46,534 nt of DNA from Akkermansia muciniphila (lineage in GTDB: Bacteria; Verrucomicrobiota; Verrucomicrobiia; Verrucomicrobiales; Akkermansiaceae): contig CAMAYN010000006.1 of NCBI GenBank assembly GCA_945862285.1, positions 1 through 46,534 of the forward strand, read 5' to 3'. The notes below the pieces were generated by a model. That model worked only from the letters and a program-made list of their open reading frames with translations, was not told the DNA's origin and did no database searches. Below, piece after piece: positions 33,133 to 42,335 of the stretch. Positions within the stretch are counted from its first letter, which is position 1; every line of letters starts with the position of its first letter. Made by a program: the position numbers and the translations under genes.

Positions 33133-33864
33133 CGTTTCATCGCAAAAGCGGATGAGACGATGGCAAAAACCCTCGACATTTTCCCACGGCAGACGATGTC
33201 CACAATCGGGGAAAACTTCATGCTGAATTGCGGGAAGATTGGCGCATGTCTTGTTGGCGAGAGTCGAAAATTTTTGATCATTTTCCCCCGTTAACCACAG
33301 CAGAGGCATGTGATTTCCTGCCAAATCTTCGCGTAGATCATCTTGCATACCCAGTGACCACTGCACAAAAGACCTTGCTACGGGACCTTTCCTCGATTCT
33401 AAATTTCTGCGATCTCCCCAACCATTTTCCTTTTTTCCACGCAACACGTCTTGTGCTGACCATTGCTCTAGCAACTCGTCCCATGGTGTATGTAGGCACC
33501 GTAGAGACCACTCAGCGTCACTCTCTCGCCGCTTGCGTTTCTCCTCCTCATCGGCAAGTCCTGGATGTGCCGAAATCACCACGCCACCAAACCACGGCGA
33601 CTTCTTATCCAAAATCGCATGCAAGGCAATTCTACCGCCCATCGAATACCCAACGATGATATGTCGCCCTTCACAAGCGGCGACTTCCGCATTCAATGCC
33701 GCTGCCGTTTCTTGTAAAGTTAAGGATTGGCAGTTATGAAAACGCCATAAATCCACAGCCCTTGTCGCATACCCTGCAGCCGCCATGATCTTAGTATGGA
33801 ATCGCCAATCAACGGCCATGCCAAAGGCTCCATGCAGAAACCAGATTGTCGTGTTATCTTTCAT
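33100..33864 (-). CDS. menH: MenH-type alpha/beta-hydrolase (SHCHC synthase)
   Basis: A 254-residue enzyme from the ATG at 33864 (MKDNTTIWFLHGAFG), or three residues longer from 33873. MenH removes pyruvate from the MenD product to make SHCHC in menaquinone synthesis. Motifs are WFLHGAFGMAVDW, the nucleophile elbow VGYSMGGRIALH and the catalytic histidine in PDCGHRLPWE. The start lies inside the end of menD (about 11-bp overlap), strongly supporting the MenH assignment over a generic hydrolase. Its last 33 bp are shared, antisense, with the methyltransferase gene. Confidence 0.88.
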   Translation of the reverse strand: MKDNTTIWFLHGAFGMAVDWRFHTKIMAAAGYATRAVDLWRFHNCQSLTLQETAAALNAEVAACEGRHIIVGYSMGGRIALHAILDKKSPWFGGVVISAHPGLADEEEKRKRRESDAEWSLRCLHTPWDELLEQWSAQDVLRGKKENGWGDRRNLESRKGPVARSFVQWSLGMQDDLREDLAGNHMPLLWLTGENDQKFSTLANKTCANLPAIQHEVFPDCGHRLPWENVEGFCHRLIRFCDETLGLTSPQGNL

Positions 33865-35428
33865 TGATGGCATCCCATTTTTTCCAAAAGAGCGAGCTTT
33901 GTTGCTCATCTGGGAAAATTTCACAAAGGGTCACACCGTGAATCTCATCTAACAATTCAAGATCATTCACGCTACGTAGCGGAACATACGCAGCCCCCCA
34001 CATTGCCGCTGTCTCCTTCATGGTTTGGGTGTGGCCTTGTAGCATCCAATCTCGTGCTGAAGGCTGCATCTTTGCCAATCGTGGTAAACGTTCGAAAATT
34101 TTCCCACCAGAATTATTAATCACCACAAGCACTCTTCCCGCGCGCTCACATTGATGTAAGAAATGTAATGCCGTGGCATCATACATCGCCGTGAGATCTC
34201 CCACCATACACCATGCATTAGCTTCATCTGCCGTCCAGCCGAGCCATGTCGCGAGTTGCCCATCGATGCCATTCACCCCGCGATTTGCCTTCACCCGCGT
34301 CATTGCTTGCGACTCTTGAGCAAAGAGATTCCATTCACGAATCGGCATGCTATTTCCTAAAAATAAACTTTCCGCAAATCCCGCATATCCAGAAATTGTT
34401 CTCACCCAGGCCGCTTCACTTTCGGGATACGACTGCAACAATTCATCGCGAATCGCCGCACGCCGAAGTCGCAAGCGCAACCAATCTTGTGGATCAGCAC
34501 ATTTTTCTAAATGCCCGATGGCCTTCAAAGCCTTGCCACAGTGATGCGGCCACGCTAGCCAAGTATGCGAACTTTCTCTCGCCAAACCAGCGTAGGGGAT
34601 TCGGCTCACCGACCACACGTCCACCTCTGGCATATCTTCTAAATCCCGCCAAAAACGCCCCGACGGCACACCACCAATCCGTATAACCTTGCCCGGTGGA
34701 TGCGCGCGCAACAACCGATCGCCATCGGCAATGGCGCGATGCCCCAGAGCTTCTCGCAAGCCACTCGTTGCCTCCGCGATAACTGGCACGCCCCAATCTT
34801 CCAGAAAATGCCACACATCTTCTTGCTCATCCTCGCGTAGTCCACTGACGATCGCTACAATGCCATTTTCATGCCCTTCGCGAATCCATCGCGACAGCCC
34901 ACCCACATCAAGTCGCGCCGCTTTTCGTTCAGCTAAAACCGGCACATCCGTAAAATCAATTTCCGCTGGGGAAAAATCCTCCTCAAGTTCGATATTGCAG
35001 TGAAATGGCGCACAGAAACTCCAATCTAACGGACATCCGCTCTCCGCATGCACGCCGAAAATCCCGCGCTGGTCAATGCTCTGCGGTGCCCCCGTGCCAC
35101 GAAATCGCTCAGGCCGATCCGCCGTCATTGCTAGCAATGGCAGCCCTTGATAATGCGCCTCAATCACCGCTGGCAGAAGTTCTGCCACCGCCGTACCACT
35201 CGTCGTAACTACCGCACATGGTGATCCGGACATACAACGACCTAGCGCAAAAAATCCCGCCGCTCGCTCATCGAAATGCGTCCAACAACGCACCAGCCCT
35301 GCGTCCTTCGCCCGCGCTAGCACATCGAACAAAACAGCATTTCGTGCACCCGCACAAAGCACAAATTCCTTAACCCCCGCAGCCATTGCTGCCTTCACGC
35401 TATTGACGGCTATTTCCCATGAATCCAC
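33854..35428 (-). CDS. menD: 2-succinyl-5-enolpyruvyl-6-hydroxy-3-cyclohexene-1-carboxylate synthase (MenD)
   Basis: Thiamine-diphosphate enzyme of menaquinone synthesis joining isochorismate and 2-oxoglutarate, 524 residues from a GTG start at 35428. Signatures are VTTSGTAVAELLPAVIEAHY (with the cofactor-activating glutamate), TADRPERFRGTGAPQSIDQ, LFLGNSMPIREWN and the diphosphate/magnesium region CMVGDLTAMYDATALHFLHQ. It is somewhat shorter than many MenD proteins (about 550). menH overlaps its end. menF, menC, menE and menB are not in the window. A terminator for the upstream small gene at 35490-35520 lies just ahead, so menD probably has its own promoter in a short space. Confidence 0.93.
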   Translation of the reverse strand: MDSWEIAVNSVKAAMAAGVKEFVLCAGARNAVLFDVLARAKDAGLVRCWTHFDERAAGFFALGRCMSGSPCAVVTTSGTAVAELLPAVIEAHYQGLPLLAMTADRPERFRGTGAPQSIDQRGIFGVHAESGCPLDWSFCAPFHCNIELEEDFSPAEIDFTDVPVLAERKAARLDVGGLSRWIREGHENGIVAIVSGLREDEQEDVWHFLEDWGVPVIAEATSGLREALGHRAIADGDRLLRAHPPGKVIRIGGVPSGRFWRDLEDMPEVDVWSVSRIPYAGLARESSHTWLAWPHHCGKALKAIGHLEKCADPQDWLRLRLRRAAIRDELLQSYPESEAAWVRTISGYAGFAESLFLGNSMPIREWNLFAQESQAMTRVKANRGVNGIDGQLATWLGWTADEANAWCMVGDLTAMYDATALHFLHQCERAGRVLVVINNSGGKIFERLPRLAKMQPSARDWMLQGHTQTMKETAAMWGAAYVPLRSVNDLELLDEIHGVTLCEIFPDEQQSSLFWKKWDAINER

Positions 35429-35489
35429 ATGGCCAACTTGCTCTCATCCCATCCATCAAGCAAGTGAAAATACGATTTTGACACATCAC

Positions 35490-35520
35490 AAAAAAAGCCC
35501 GTGCCGCAGTTACGCGACAC
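35490..35520 (-). terminator. Rho-independent terminator downstream of the Cys-rich peptide gene
   Basis: On the minus strand a 7-bp stem with one G-U pair (gtgtcgc, 35520-35514, with gcggcac, 35507-35501) and a 6-nt loop is followed by gggc and seven T residues (A run 35490-35496 on the plus strand). It starts 33 bp after the peptide's stop codon and separates it from menD. Confidence 0.85.
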
Positions 35521-35553
35521 AGACTGAGTCGATCAAGTCAGTGGGGAAAATGA

Positions 35554-35673
35554 CTATTGCTTCGCGCAAACGCATTTCTCGCATTTGCACTTCTTGCATT
35601 TGCAGCCTTCTTCAGCAGCGCTGACCATGTTGGCAAATCCACACAGGAGAATCATAAAAAATATCGTTTTCAT
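35554..35673 (-). CDS. Very small secreted cysteine-rich peptide (39-residue precursor)
   Basis: An ATG-started frame encoding a signal peptide (MKTIFFMILLCGFANMVSA) followed by a mature chain of about 20 residues with the core CKCKKCKCEKCVC: six cysteines alternating with lysine. This is metallothionein-like or disulfide-rich and should be exported. No family is recognised. Support comes from the signal peptide, ATG start, cysteine spacing and a terminator placed just behind the stop. The antisense strand also carries an open frame with a hydrophobic start (from 35557), which I take to be a shadow of the Lys/Cys codons. Possible roles are metal binding, redox or an antimicrobial/signal peptide; none is shown. 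Confidence 0.65.
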   Translation of the reverse strand: MKTIFFMILLCGFANMVSAAEEGCKCKKCKCEKCVCAKQ

Positions 35674-35837
35674 AAATCGTATTGTTATTCCAATGTCGTA
35701 GATAATCTATCTGCGGACAAAATCATAAATACGCCATTCACACGAAAAATCAAAGGAATTTTTTCTCAGCCCGATTTTCAACTCGTTTCCAGAAAACCCA
35801 TACCTCTCACTACTCGCGACGCACTGACCTAAGATCA

Positions 35838-35853
35838 CTGCGCATTAGCGCAG
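35838..35853 (+). promoter_or_regulatory. Hairpin upstream of sulfatase start
   Basis: A perfect inverted repeat, ctgcgc (35838-35843) and gcgcag (35848-35853) with a 4-nt loop, ends 14 bp before the first ATG of the sulfatase gene. It could be an operator or an mRNA hairpin covering the ribosome-binding region. There is no T tract, so it is not a terminator. Confidence 0.4.
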
Positions 35854-35867
35854 CTCGAAATAGCATT

Positions 35868-37457
35868 ATGATGGAAAAAATCATTCCCATGCCCAGGCAA
35901 ATCTATCATACAGACATTATGAAAACAGTAACGTTCTTGGATAGCCCTTGCGAAGCGAAAGTGACATTCCTCCAACCATCTGGATCGTCACTTGATTCCC
36001 GTGGCTTCATTTCATCGAGCCATTACATATCTTTTTTCCTCTGCCTTTTCCTATGCCTTTCTTATTCCTACGCGGATCCTTCCACAAAGCAGCAACCCAA
36101 TATCATTGTCGTTTTGGTCGATGATATGGGCTGGTCAGATCTTTCATGCTTTGGCGGCAAGGATGGGAAAACCGAGCACATCGATCAGCTTGCTAACGAG
36201 GGCTTACGATTTGAAAATTTTTATGTCAATTCTCCCATTTGCTCCCCTTCTCGTGTGGCATTCTCAACAGGGCAATACCCACAGCGATGGAAAATCAGTT
36301 CTTATTTGGATCATCGGAAACTCAATCACAAACGAGGTTTGGCACAATGGCTTGATCCTTCGGCACCCATGCTCGCGCGCGAACTTCAGAAAAACGGCTA
36401 CTCTACGGGACATTTCGGAAAGTGGCACATGGGAGGACAACGCGATGTTACCGACGCGCCCTTACCTACAGCGTATGGTTTTGAGCAAAGCATCGTCAAT
36501 TTTGAAGGCATCGGCGCTAAATTCCTGCCTCTCACAATGAAACCCGGTGACTTACAAGCAGGCCGCATTTGGCAAGATGCGGAACGACTGGGGCAGCCAG
36601 TCACTTGGATGCAGCGCTCTGAAATCACTGGTGGCTTCGTCGAGGCAGCACTTTCCTTTATCGCAAAATCTCGATCAGCAAAAAAACCATTCTATATCAA
36701 TCTCTGGCCAGACGACGTTCACTCACCTTTCTTTCCTCCTCTCCATCGATGGGGGGAGAGCAAACGCGCGTTGTATCTTTCCGTGCTGCATACCATGGAT
36801 GAGCAACTCGGTAAACTTTTCGCTTACGTTCGCAATGACGATGAATTGCGAAAGAATACCTTGATCGTATTTTGCTCGGATAACGGTCACGAACCCGGGG
36901 CTGGATCGAGCCATCCATTGAGAGGAGGGAAAACATGGCTCTATGAAGGCGGCATTCGCTCCCCGCTCATTGTGTGGTGCCCCGGCCTGATGAATCCAGC
37001 ATCGATAGGGAAAACGAACCAAAATTCTATGTTCAGTGCAATTGATCTCAATCGTTCCCTCTATGCTCTGACATCGACGGCGCTACCACGCAGCCACATA
37101 ATCGACGGCGAGGATGTGAGCGCAACATTGTTAGGAAATCGCACCGCATCGCGTCTTTCTCCCCTGTTTTTCCGACGGCCACCCGACCGCCCAGGCAATG
37201 ATCCTAAATGGGGTATGGGAGACAATCCTGATCTCGCTGTGCGCCATGGTGTGTGGAAATTCCTCGTGAATTTCGATGGATCAGAAGCACAACTTTACCA
37301 TATCCAAGATGACCCCTGCGAGTCCAAAAATCTTCTACAACAATACCCCGACATCGCAAAGGATCTTCAAACCCGCTTGTTTGCGTGGAATCACCAACTC
37401 CCGAAAGATTCAGGTATCTCTGATTTTTCTGAATCGAATCATTCCAAAAATCAATAA
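35868..37457 (+). CDS. Secreted sulfatase with CxPSR active site
   Basis: A 529-residue sulfatase from the first ATG; several in-frame starts exist (35871, 35889, 35919). The hydrophobic export segment ISFFLCLFLCLSYSYA lies unusually far in (about residues 54-69), leaving an odd 50-residue extension, so the true start is uncertain. Domain features: PNIIVVLVDDMGWSDLSCFG (metal aspartates), SPICSPSRVAFSTGQYP with the formylglycine cysteine at 125, HFGKWHMGG, LIVFCSDNGHEPG and HPLRGGKTWLYEGGIRSP. The canonical CxPSR motif contrasts with the CxVSR of the other sulfatase. A PhoD gene follows after 19 bp. Confidence 0.9.
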   Translation: MMEKIIPMPRQIYHTDIMKTVTFLDSPCEAKVTFLQPSGSSLDSRGFISSSHYISFFLCLFLCLSYSYADPSTKQQPNIIVVLVDDMGWSDLSCFGGKDGKTEHIDQLANEGLRFENFYVNSPICSPSRVAFSTGQYPQRWKISSYLDHRKLNHKRGLAQWLDPSAPMLARELQKNGYSTGHFGKWHMGGQRDVTDAPLPTAYGFEQSIVNFEGIGAKFLPLTMKPGDLQAGRIWQDAERLGQPVTWMQRSEITGGFVEAALSFIAKSRSAKKPFYINLWPDDVHSPFFPPLHRWGESKRALYLSVLHTMDEQLGKLFAYVRNDDELRKNTLIVFCSDNGHEPGAGSSHPLRGGKTWLYEGGIRSPLIVWCPGLMNPASIGKTNQNSMFSAIDLNRSLYALTSTALPRSHIIDGEDVSATLLGNRTASRLSPLFFRRPPDRPGNDPKWGMGDNPDLAVRHGVWKFLVNFDGSEAQLYHIQDDPCESKNLLQQYPDIAKDLQTRLFAWNHQLPKDSGISDFSESNHSKNQ

Positions 37458-37476
37458 AGTCACTCTTTTCCCATCG

Positions 37477-38892
37477 ATGAAATACTTCTGCTTAGCCACC
37501 TTATCCTTACTGTGCATCTCCGTTAGCCATTGTGCGGAAATTCATCTCGCGCAAGGACTCCTCTCGGGAGAGCCGACTCATGACTCCGTTATCCTCCAAT
37601 CTCGACTCACCGCCGTCGCGCAGCCCATCGATAGGAAAATTCCCGGAAGCCGCGGCGTAGGGCGTTTTGAAATATCGGCAATGGCGAATTTCTCTTCATC
37701 CACATTTTCCGAATGGCTCAGTGCGACTCCCGAAAATGATTTCATACTCAAGGCAAAAATGGCAGCGCTAAATCCTTCCACGATATACTACTATCGCCTG
37801 ATCTACGGCAAAGATCAAAGTCATACCAAACCAAGTAGTACGGCTTCAAGTAAGACTCTTCCAGCACCCTCAACCATCGCGCCGATGCACTTTATTGTCA
37901 CCAGTTGTTTGAACTACTCCTTTTTCCAAGAATCTGCCAAAAATCAAGACTCGGCGACATCGCAGGATCGCATTTTGGGGTATCCGGCACTTGAATCGAT
38001 TCACCACTGCAAGCCGGACTTTGTGATCTTTAATGGCGATTGCGTGTACTACGATCACCCTGCGCAAACACGCGCCAAGAGCCAAGGGGAACTCCGCCAA
38101 AAATGGCATGAGCAATACGCGATGCCGCGATTTCCGAAAATCTTCGCCCAAACTCCCACATTCTGGCTGAAGGACGATCACGATTATCGTTTCAACGACT
38201 CCGATCCTAAAGGGAATCAGCAACCATCCCATGAACTCGGGATTGCTACATTTCGGGAGCAAGTTCCGGTAATCGATCCTAAGGCACCAGACAGCCCTAC
38301 ATACCGCACACATCGCATCACGAAAGATCTTCAACTTTGGTTTGTAGAGGGACGCGATTACCGCAGTGAAAATCGAATGCCCGACGGGCCAACCAAATCT
38401 CTCTGGGGCATAACTCAAAGAAATTGGCTTCAGCAATCGATCAAAAACTCTAAAGCCACCTACAAAATGATCATTTCACCCACTCCCATGATCGGTCCCG
38501 ATGATGGCTATAAATCGGATAACCATGCCAATCTCAAAGGATTCCACCATGAAGCGCAGTCGTTTTTCGAATGGCTCATCAGTAACAACATCGACCCCAA
38601 AAAATTCTTCCTCCTTTGTGGTGATCGTCATTGGAAATATCACTCCATCCATCCACTCGGATTTACCGAGTTTTCTTGCGGTGCCCTGAATCGCGAAAAT
38701 GCCCGTCTCGGACGCAAACCCGGCGATCCGCAATCGAATGACCCTGCGGGGAAAATCCGCCAACCCTATACCGATCAGCAACCGAGCGGCGGATTTCTCC
38801 GAGTATCCCTCGAAACAACTCCCTCCACTTCACTAAAATTTTTCCACCATGACGATCAAGGCAAAATCCTGCATCAGTTTACCGCACCATAA
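37477..38892 (+). CDS. PhoD-like phosphatase, second copy
   Basis: A 471-residue PhoD-family phosphatase starting MKYFCLATLSLLCISVSHC, a signal peptide with a possible lipid-attachable cysteine. The ATG lies 19 bp after the sulfatase stop; longer in-frame starts inside the sulfatase are rejected. Metal-site motifs: VIFNGDCVYYDHPAQ, TFWLKDDHDYRFND and FLLCGDRHWKYHSI. It lacks the C-terminal type-3 repeats of the PhoD at 8721 and is only distantly similar to it. Pairing with a sulfatase suggests one operon for stripping phosphate and sulfate esters from organic matter, an inference from context. Confidence 0.88.
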   Translation: MKYFCLATLSLLCISVSHCAEIHLAQGLLSGEPTHDSVILQSRLTAVAQPIDRKIPGSRGVGRFEISAMANFSSSTFSEWLSATPENDFILKAKMAALNPSTIYYYRLIYGKDQSHTKPSSTASSKTLPAPSTIAPMHFIVTSCLNYSFFQESAKNQDSATSQDRILGYPALESIHHCKPDFVIFNGDCVYYDHPAQTRAKSQGELRQKWHEQYAMPRFPKIFAQTPTFWLKDDHDYRFNDSDPKGNQQPSHELGIATFREQVPVIDPKAPDSPTYRTHRITKDLQLWFVEGRDYRSENRMPDGPTKSLWGITQRNWLQQSIKNSKATYKMIISPTPMIGPDDGYKSDNHANLKGFHHEAQSFFEWLISNNIDPKKFFLLCGDRHWKYHSIHPLGFTEFSCGALNRENARLGRKPGDPQSNDPAGKIRQPYTDQQPSGGFLRVSLETTPSTSLKFFHHDDQGKILHQFTAP

Positions 38893-39120
38893 ACTTCCCT
38901 GTAGTCACGGAATCAATAGATTTTTTCAATACAAATCGAGATGGTACCGCCAACAATTCCGCTTCAAATCAAAGTGCAGCTACGCGGTGATCCAGGCTTG
39001 TTTTTTTGGGTTTCGGGCATTAGGTTGGTCGTCGCAGATCATTCTGTGGAGGTGAATCGTTGTTACGTTTATGAAGATTGATGATTTTATGGCGCACGAG
39101 CATGTTCTGAGGAGGGTGCT
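38893..39120. other. Intergenic region before the RND permease
   Basis: About 228 bp. A 46-codon frame with ATG at 38941 and stop at 39081 (includes GDPGLFFWVSGIRLVV) matches nothing known to me, and I give it little weight as a gene. A strong ribosome-binding sequence, aggaggg at 39110-39116, serves the permease GTG. No membrane-fusion protein gene is present here. Confidence 0.5.
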
Positions 39121-42100
39121 GTGGAAGGATTAATTCGCTGGTTTACGAAGAATCCCGTCGCAGCAAACTTTCTGTTTTTGACGGTTTGCGTGGCGGGCTT
39201 TGCGAAGTGGTTCACGATGCGGAAAGAGATTTTCCCGGAATTGGTGATCGATGCGGTTTCGATTAGCGTGCCGTATCCAAATGCGGCACCGGAGGAGGTG
39301 GAGACGGGAGTGTGCCAACCGGTGGAGGAGGCGGTGGCAGATTTGGAGGGGGTCAAACGGGTTCGTTCGACGGCGGCGCAGAATGTGGGATCGGTGATTC
39401 TGGAGGTGGAGAGCGGCTATGATGTGGGGGAAGTGAAAGATCGGGTGAAATCGCGGGTGGACGCGCTGGATAGCTTGCCGGAAAATGCCGAGAAGCCGGT
39501 CATCGAGGATGTGATTATTAAAAATCAGGTGATGAGCTTGGCGGTGATCGCGAATACCGATGAGGCGACCTTGAAGCATTTGACGGAGAAAGTGCGGGAC
39601 GATTTGCTCGACTATGATGCGGGGGCTCCCAAAGGATTTACCGAGTGGATGGAGCAGATCGTGCGCGGCAAGCCGAGGATCACGCAGGTGGAGACAGCGC
39701 TGGTGCGGCCATCGGAAATTTCCGTAGAGGTCGATGAGGATCGTCTGATCAAGTATGGTGTATCGCTGGAGCAGGTATCGCGCGCCTTGCAAGCAGAGTC
39801 GCTGGATTTACCGGGGGGCAGTGTGCGGACGCAAGGGGGCGAGATGATGTTGCGAGCGGTGGGGAAAAAGTTGCGTGGCGAGGATTTTATTGATTTGCCG
39901 ATTGCGACGAGCCAGCAGGGGGCGGTAGTGCGCCTAGGCGACATTGCCGATGTGGTGGATGGTTTTACGGATTTGGAGTTAGAGGCGAAGTTTGATGGGG
40001 AAAAAGCCATGCTCGTGAATGTTTTCCGGGTGGGAAATGAGGATACATTATCCTTGGCGAGGATGGTGCGTGCCTATGCCGAGCGAGCAGAGGAGATGCT
40101 ACCCGAGGGGGTGACGGTGCAGGTGTGGAATGACCAAAGTGTGTGGCTGCAAGGGCGGATGGATCTTTTATTTAATGATGGCCTGCAGGGATTGATTTTG
40201 GTGTTGGTGAGCATTTCGTTATTTTTGCGTCCGCGCTTGGCGTTTTTGGTGGCCTTGAGCATTCCGGCGAGTTTTGCCGTGGGGGTGTGGGCGATGCCGT
40301 ATCTGGGCATTTCCATCAATATGATCAGCCTTTTTGCCTTTATCTTGGTGCTAGGCATTGTGGTAGATGATGCGATTGTCATCGGCGAGACGGTTTACAC
40401 GCGGATTGAGGCGGGCGAAGACCCCACGGAAGCGGCATGGAAAGGCACGAGCAAAATGGGCGGCGTGGTGACCTATGGCATTTTAACGACCTGCGTGGCA
40501 TTCACGCCGATGTTGGGTCTCAGCGGGGTGAGTGGGAAAATCTGGCCGAGCATTCCGTGGGTGGTGATTCCTACCTTGCTGGGCTCGTTAGTGCTGACGA
40601 AGTTGGTTTTCCCGGCGCATTTGGCGACGATGAAAAAAATGGTGCGCGGGGCAGAGGCGGGGCGGATTTCGCGTTGCCAGCATTGGTTCGGGGCACGATT
40701 GGAAGATTTTGTCGCGCGGGTGTATCAGCCGTCACTGACCTTTTTGCTGCGCTGGCGCTATGTGGCGATTAGTTGTTTTGTGGCGGTATTGGTATTAACA
40801 GCGGGCTTGGTGGGGCTGGGGCATGTGAAGAGCCAATTTATGCCTGAGGTGGAGGGGGATGTGCTGACTTGCAAGTTGGAAATGCCGCAGGGCGCGCCGT
40901 TTCAACAGACGGAGGCGGCGATCAAGAAGTTGCGGGAGGCGGCGACGAAGCTGAATGCGGATTTCAAAACGAAGACCGGAAGAACGGTGGTAAAACATGT
41001 GCTGGCGAGTGCGGGATCGCAGCCGTTTTTGATCGATATGTCGGCATTAACGCCGCCGATTGCCTCGAATTTGGGGGAGGTGACGTTGGAGTTGTTTCCC
41101 TCGGCCCAGCGCAAGGTGGCGGCAGAGGAATTAGTGCAAGAGTGGCGAAAATTAGCGGGCGATATTCCCGGGGCGGTGAAGTTAGTTTTCCGTGCGGAAA
41201 CGGCGGCGGGCGGCAATGCGATCGATTTTTTACTGACCTCGCGTGACCTCGGGCAGCTTGAGAAGGCGACGGCATACGTGAAGCGGAAGCTGACCGAGTA
41301 CGAAGGGGTGGTGGACATCAGCGATAGTAATACGGCGGGCAAGGATGAGTGGCGTTTGGAGAAACTCACGCCACGTGGAGAAGTGCTCGGCTTGCGTTTG
41401 GCGGATGTGATGGGGCAAATCCGCGATTCGTATTTTGGCAATGAGGTGCAGCGGTTTCAGCGCGGGCGCGATGAAGTGAAGGTGATGGTGCGTTTCCCAG
41501 ATCGAGATCGGCGGTCGCTGTATTCGTTAGAGGAAATGGTGATTCGCACGCCGAGTGGTGGCAAGGTGCCGTTGCTTGAGGTGGCGGAATTTCGCCTGGA
41601 ACGCGGTCCGGCGCAGATTCAGCGCACGGATCGCGAGCGTTCGATCAAGGTAATGGCGGATGTTTTATCCTACGCGAATGCAAATGAGGTCGTGGAGAGA
41701 TTTACCACGGAAGTGTTGCAAAGGATTTCTATGGAATTTCCCGGGGTGAAATATGACTTCGAGGGTGAGCAAAAAGACCAGCGCGATAGTGTGCGGGAGA
41801 TCGGCACGAAGTTTTTGTTTTCGCTATTGTTGATGTATGTTTTGGTGGCGATTCCGTTGCGGAGTTACGTGCAGCCGTTGATTATTCTGGGCGTGATCCC
41901 GTTTGGGATTGTTGGGGCGATCTGGGGGCATATTTTTCTGGGCATGCAGTTGAGTGTAATGTCGCTCGTGGGGGTGGTGGCACTGGCAGGCGTGGTGGTC
42001 AATGATTCCTTGGTGATGGTGGATTTTATCAATGAATACAAGGAGCAAGGCGGCGACGAAATGCGGGCGGCGGTGCTGGCAGGAGGGCGGCGCTTTCGAG

Positions 42101-42327
42101 CGATCTTTTTAACATCGGTGACGACCTTCCTTGGTGTGGCACCAATGTTGATGGAACAGGACATGCAAGCGCGTTTCCTCGTACCGATGGCGGTTTCGCT
42201 AGGATTCGGGAGTTTATTTTCGACGGCGATTATGCTGTATCTGGTTCCCTGCATTTACGTCGTCATGGGCGATGTGAAAGGCGTGATCGGACGATTTTTT
42301 TCTGGAAGCCGTAAACCTAGCTGCTAG
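39121..42327 (+). CDS. RND-family efflux permease (AcrB-like)
   Basis: A 1068-residue inner-membrane proton-driven transporter with the usual two halves of six membrane helices and two large periplasmic loops. The GTG start at 39121 is fixed by aggaggg four bases upstream. The N terminus (LIRWFTKNPVAANFLFLTVC) is typical. Helix 4 holds the proton-relay aspartates in VLGIVVDDAIVIGETVYT; the second half has VGVVALAGVVVNDSLVMVDF. No membrane-fusion or outer-membrane partner lies next to it in the window. Third codon positions are notably G-rich compared with adjacent genes. Substrate (drug, metal or lipid) is unknown. Confidence 0.92.
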   Translation: MEGLIRWFTKNPVAANFLFLTVCVAGFAKWFTMRKEIFPELVIDAVSISVPYPNAAPEEVETGVCQPVEEAVADLEGVKRVRSTAAQNVGSVILEVESGYDVGEVKDRVKSRVDALDSLPENAEKPVIEDVIIKNQVMSLAVIANTDEATLKHLTEKVRDDLLDYDAGAPKGFTEWMEQIVRGKPRITQVETALVRPSEISVEVDEDRLIKYGVSLEQVSRALQAESLDLPGGSVRTQGGEMMLRAVGKKLRGEDFIDLPIATSQQGAVVRLGDIADVVDGFTDLELEAKFDGEKAMLVNVFRVGNEDTLSLARMVRAYAERAEEMLPEGVTVQVWNDQSVWLQGRMDLLFNDGLQGLILVLVSISLFLRPRLAFLVALSIPASFAVGVWAMPYLGISINMISLFAFILVLGIVVDDAIVIGETVYTRIEAGEDPTEAAWKGTSKMGGVVTYGILTTCVAFTPMLGLSGVSGKIWPSIPWVVIPTLLGSLVLTKLVFPAHLATMKKMVRGAEAGRISRCQHWFGARLEDFVARVYQPSLTFLLRWRYVAISCFVAVLVLTAGLVGLGHVKSQFMPEVEGDVLTCKLEMPQGAPFQQTEAAIKKLREAATKLNADFKTKTGRTVVKHVLASAGSQPFLIDMSALTPPIASNLGEVTLELFPSAQRKVAAEELVQEWRKLAGDIPGAVKLVFRAETAAGGNAIDFLLTSRDLGQLEKATAYVKRKLTEYEGVVDISDSNTAGKDEWRLEKLTPRGEVLGLRLADVMGQIRDSYFGNEVQRFQRGRDEVKVMVRFPDRDRRSLYSLEEMVIRTPSGGKVPLLEVAEFRLERGPAQIQRTDRERSIKVMADVLSYANANEVVERFTTEVLQRISMEFPGVKYDFEGEQKDQRDSVREIGTKFLFSLLLMYVLVAIPLRSYVQPLIILGVIPFGIVGAIWGHIFLGMQLSVMSLVGVVALAGVVVNDSLVMVDFINEYKEQGGDEMRAAVLAGGRRFRAIFLTSVTTFLGVAPMLMEQDMQARFLVPMAVSLGFGSLFSTAIMLYLVPCIYVVMGDVKGVIGRFFSGSRKPSC

Positions 42328-42335
42328 ATTGCTGC

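Noticed and set aside
35557-35832. Plus-strand frame of 91 codons with a signal-peptide-like start opposite the Cys-rich peptide gene
   Set aside because: It begins at TTG, its hydrophobic Ala/Phe start is what antisense Cys/Lys codons produce, and the terminator serves the minus strand. Not excluded outright.
38941-39081. 46-codon plus-strand frame before the RND permease
   Set aside because: No similarity, signal or ribosome-binding site supports it; the strong SD downstream belongs to the permease GTG.
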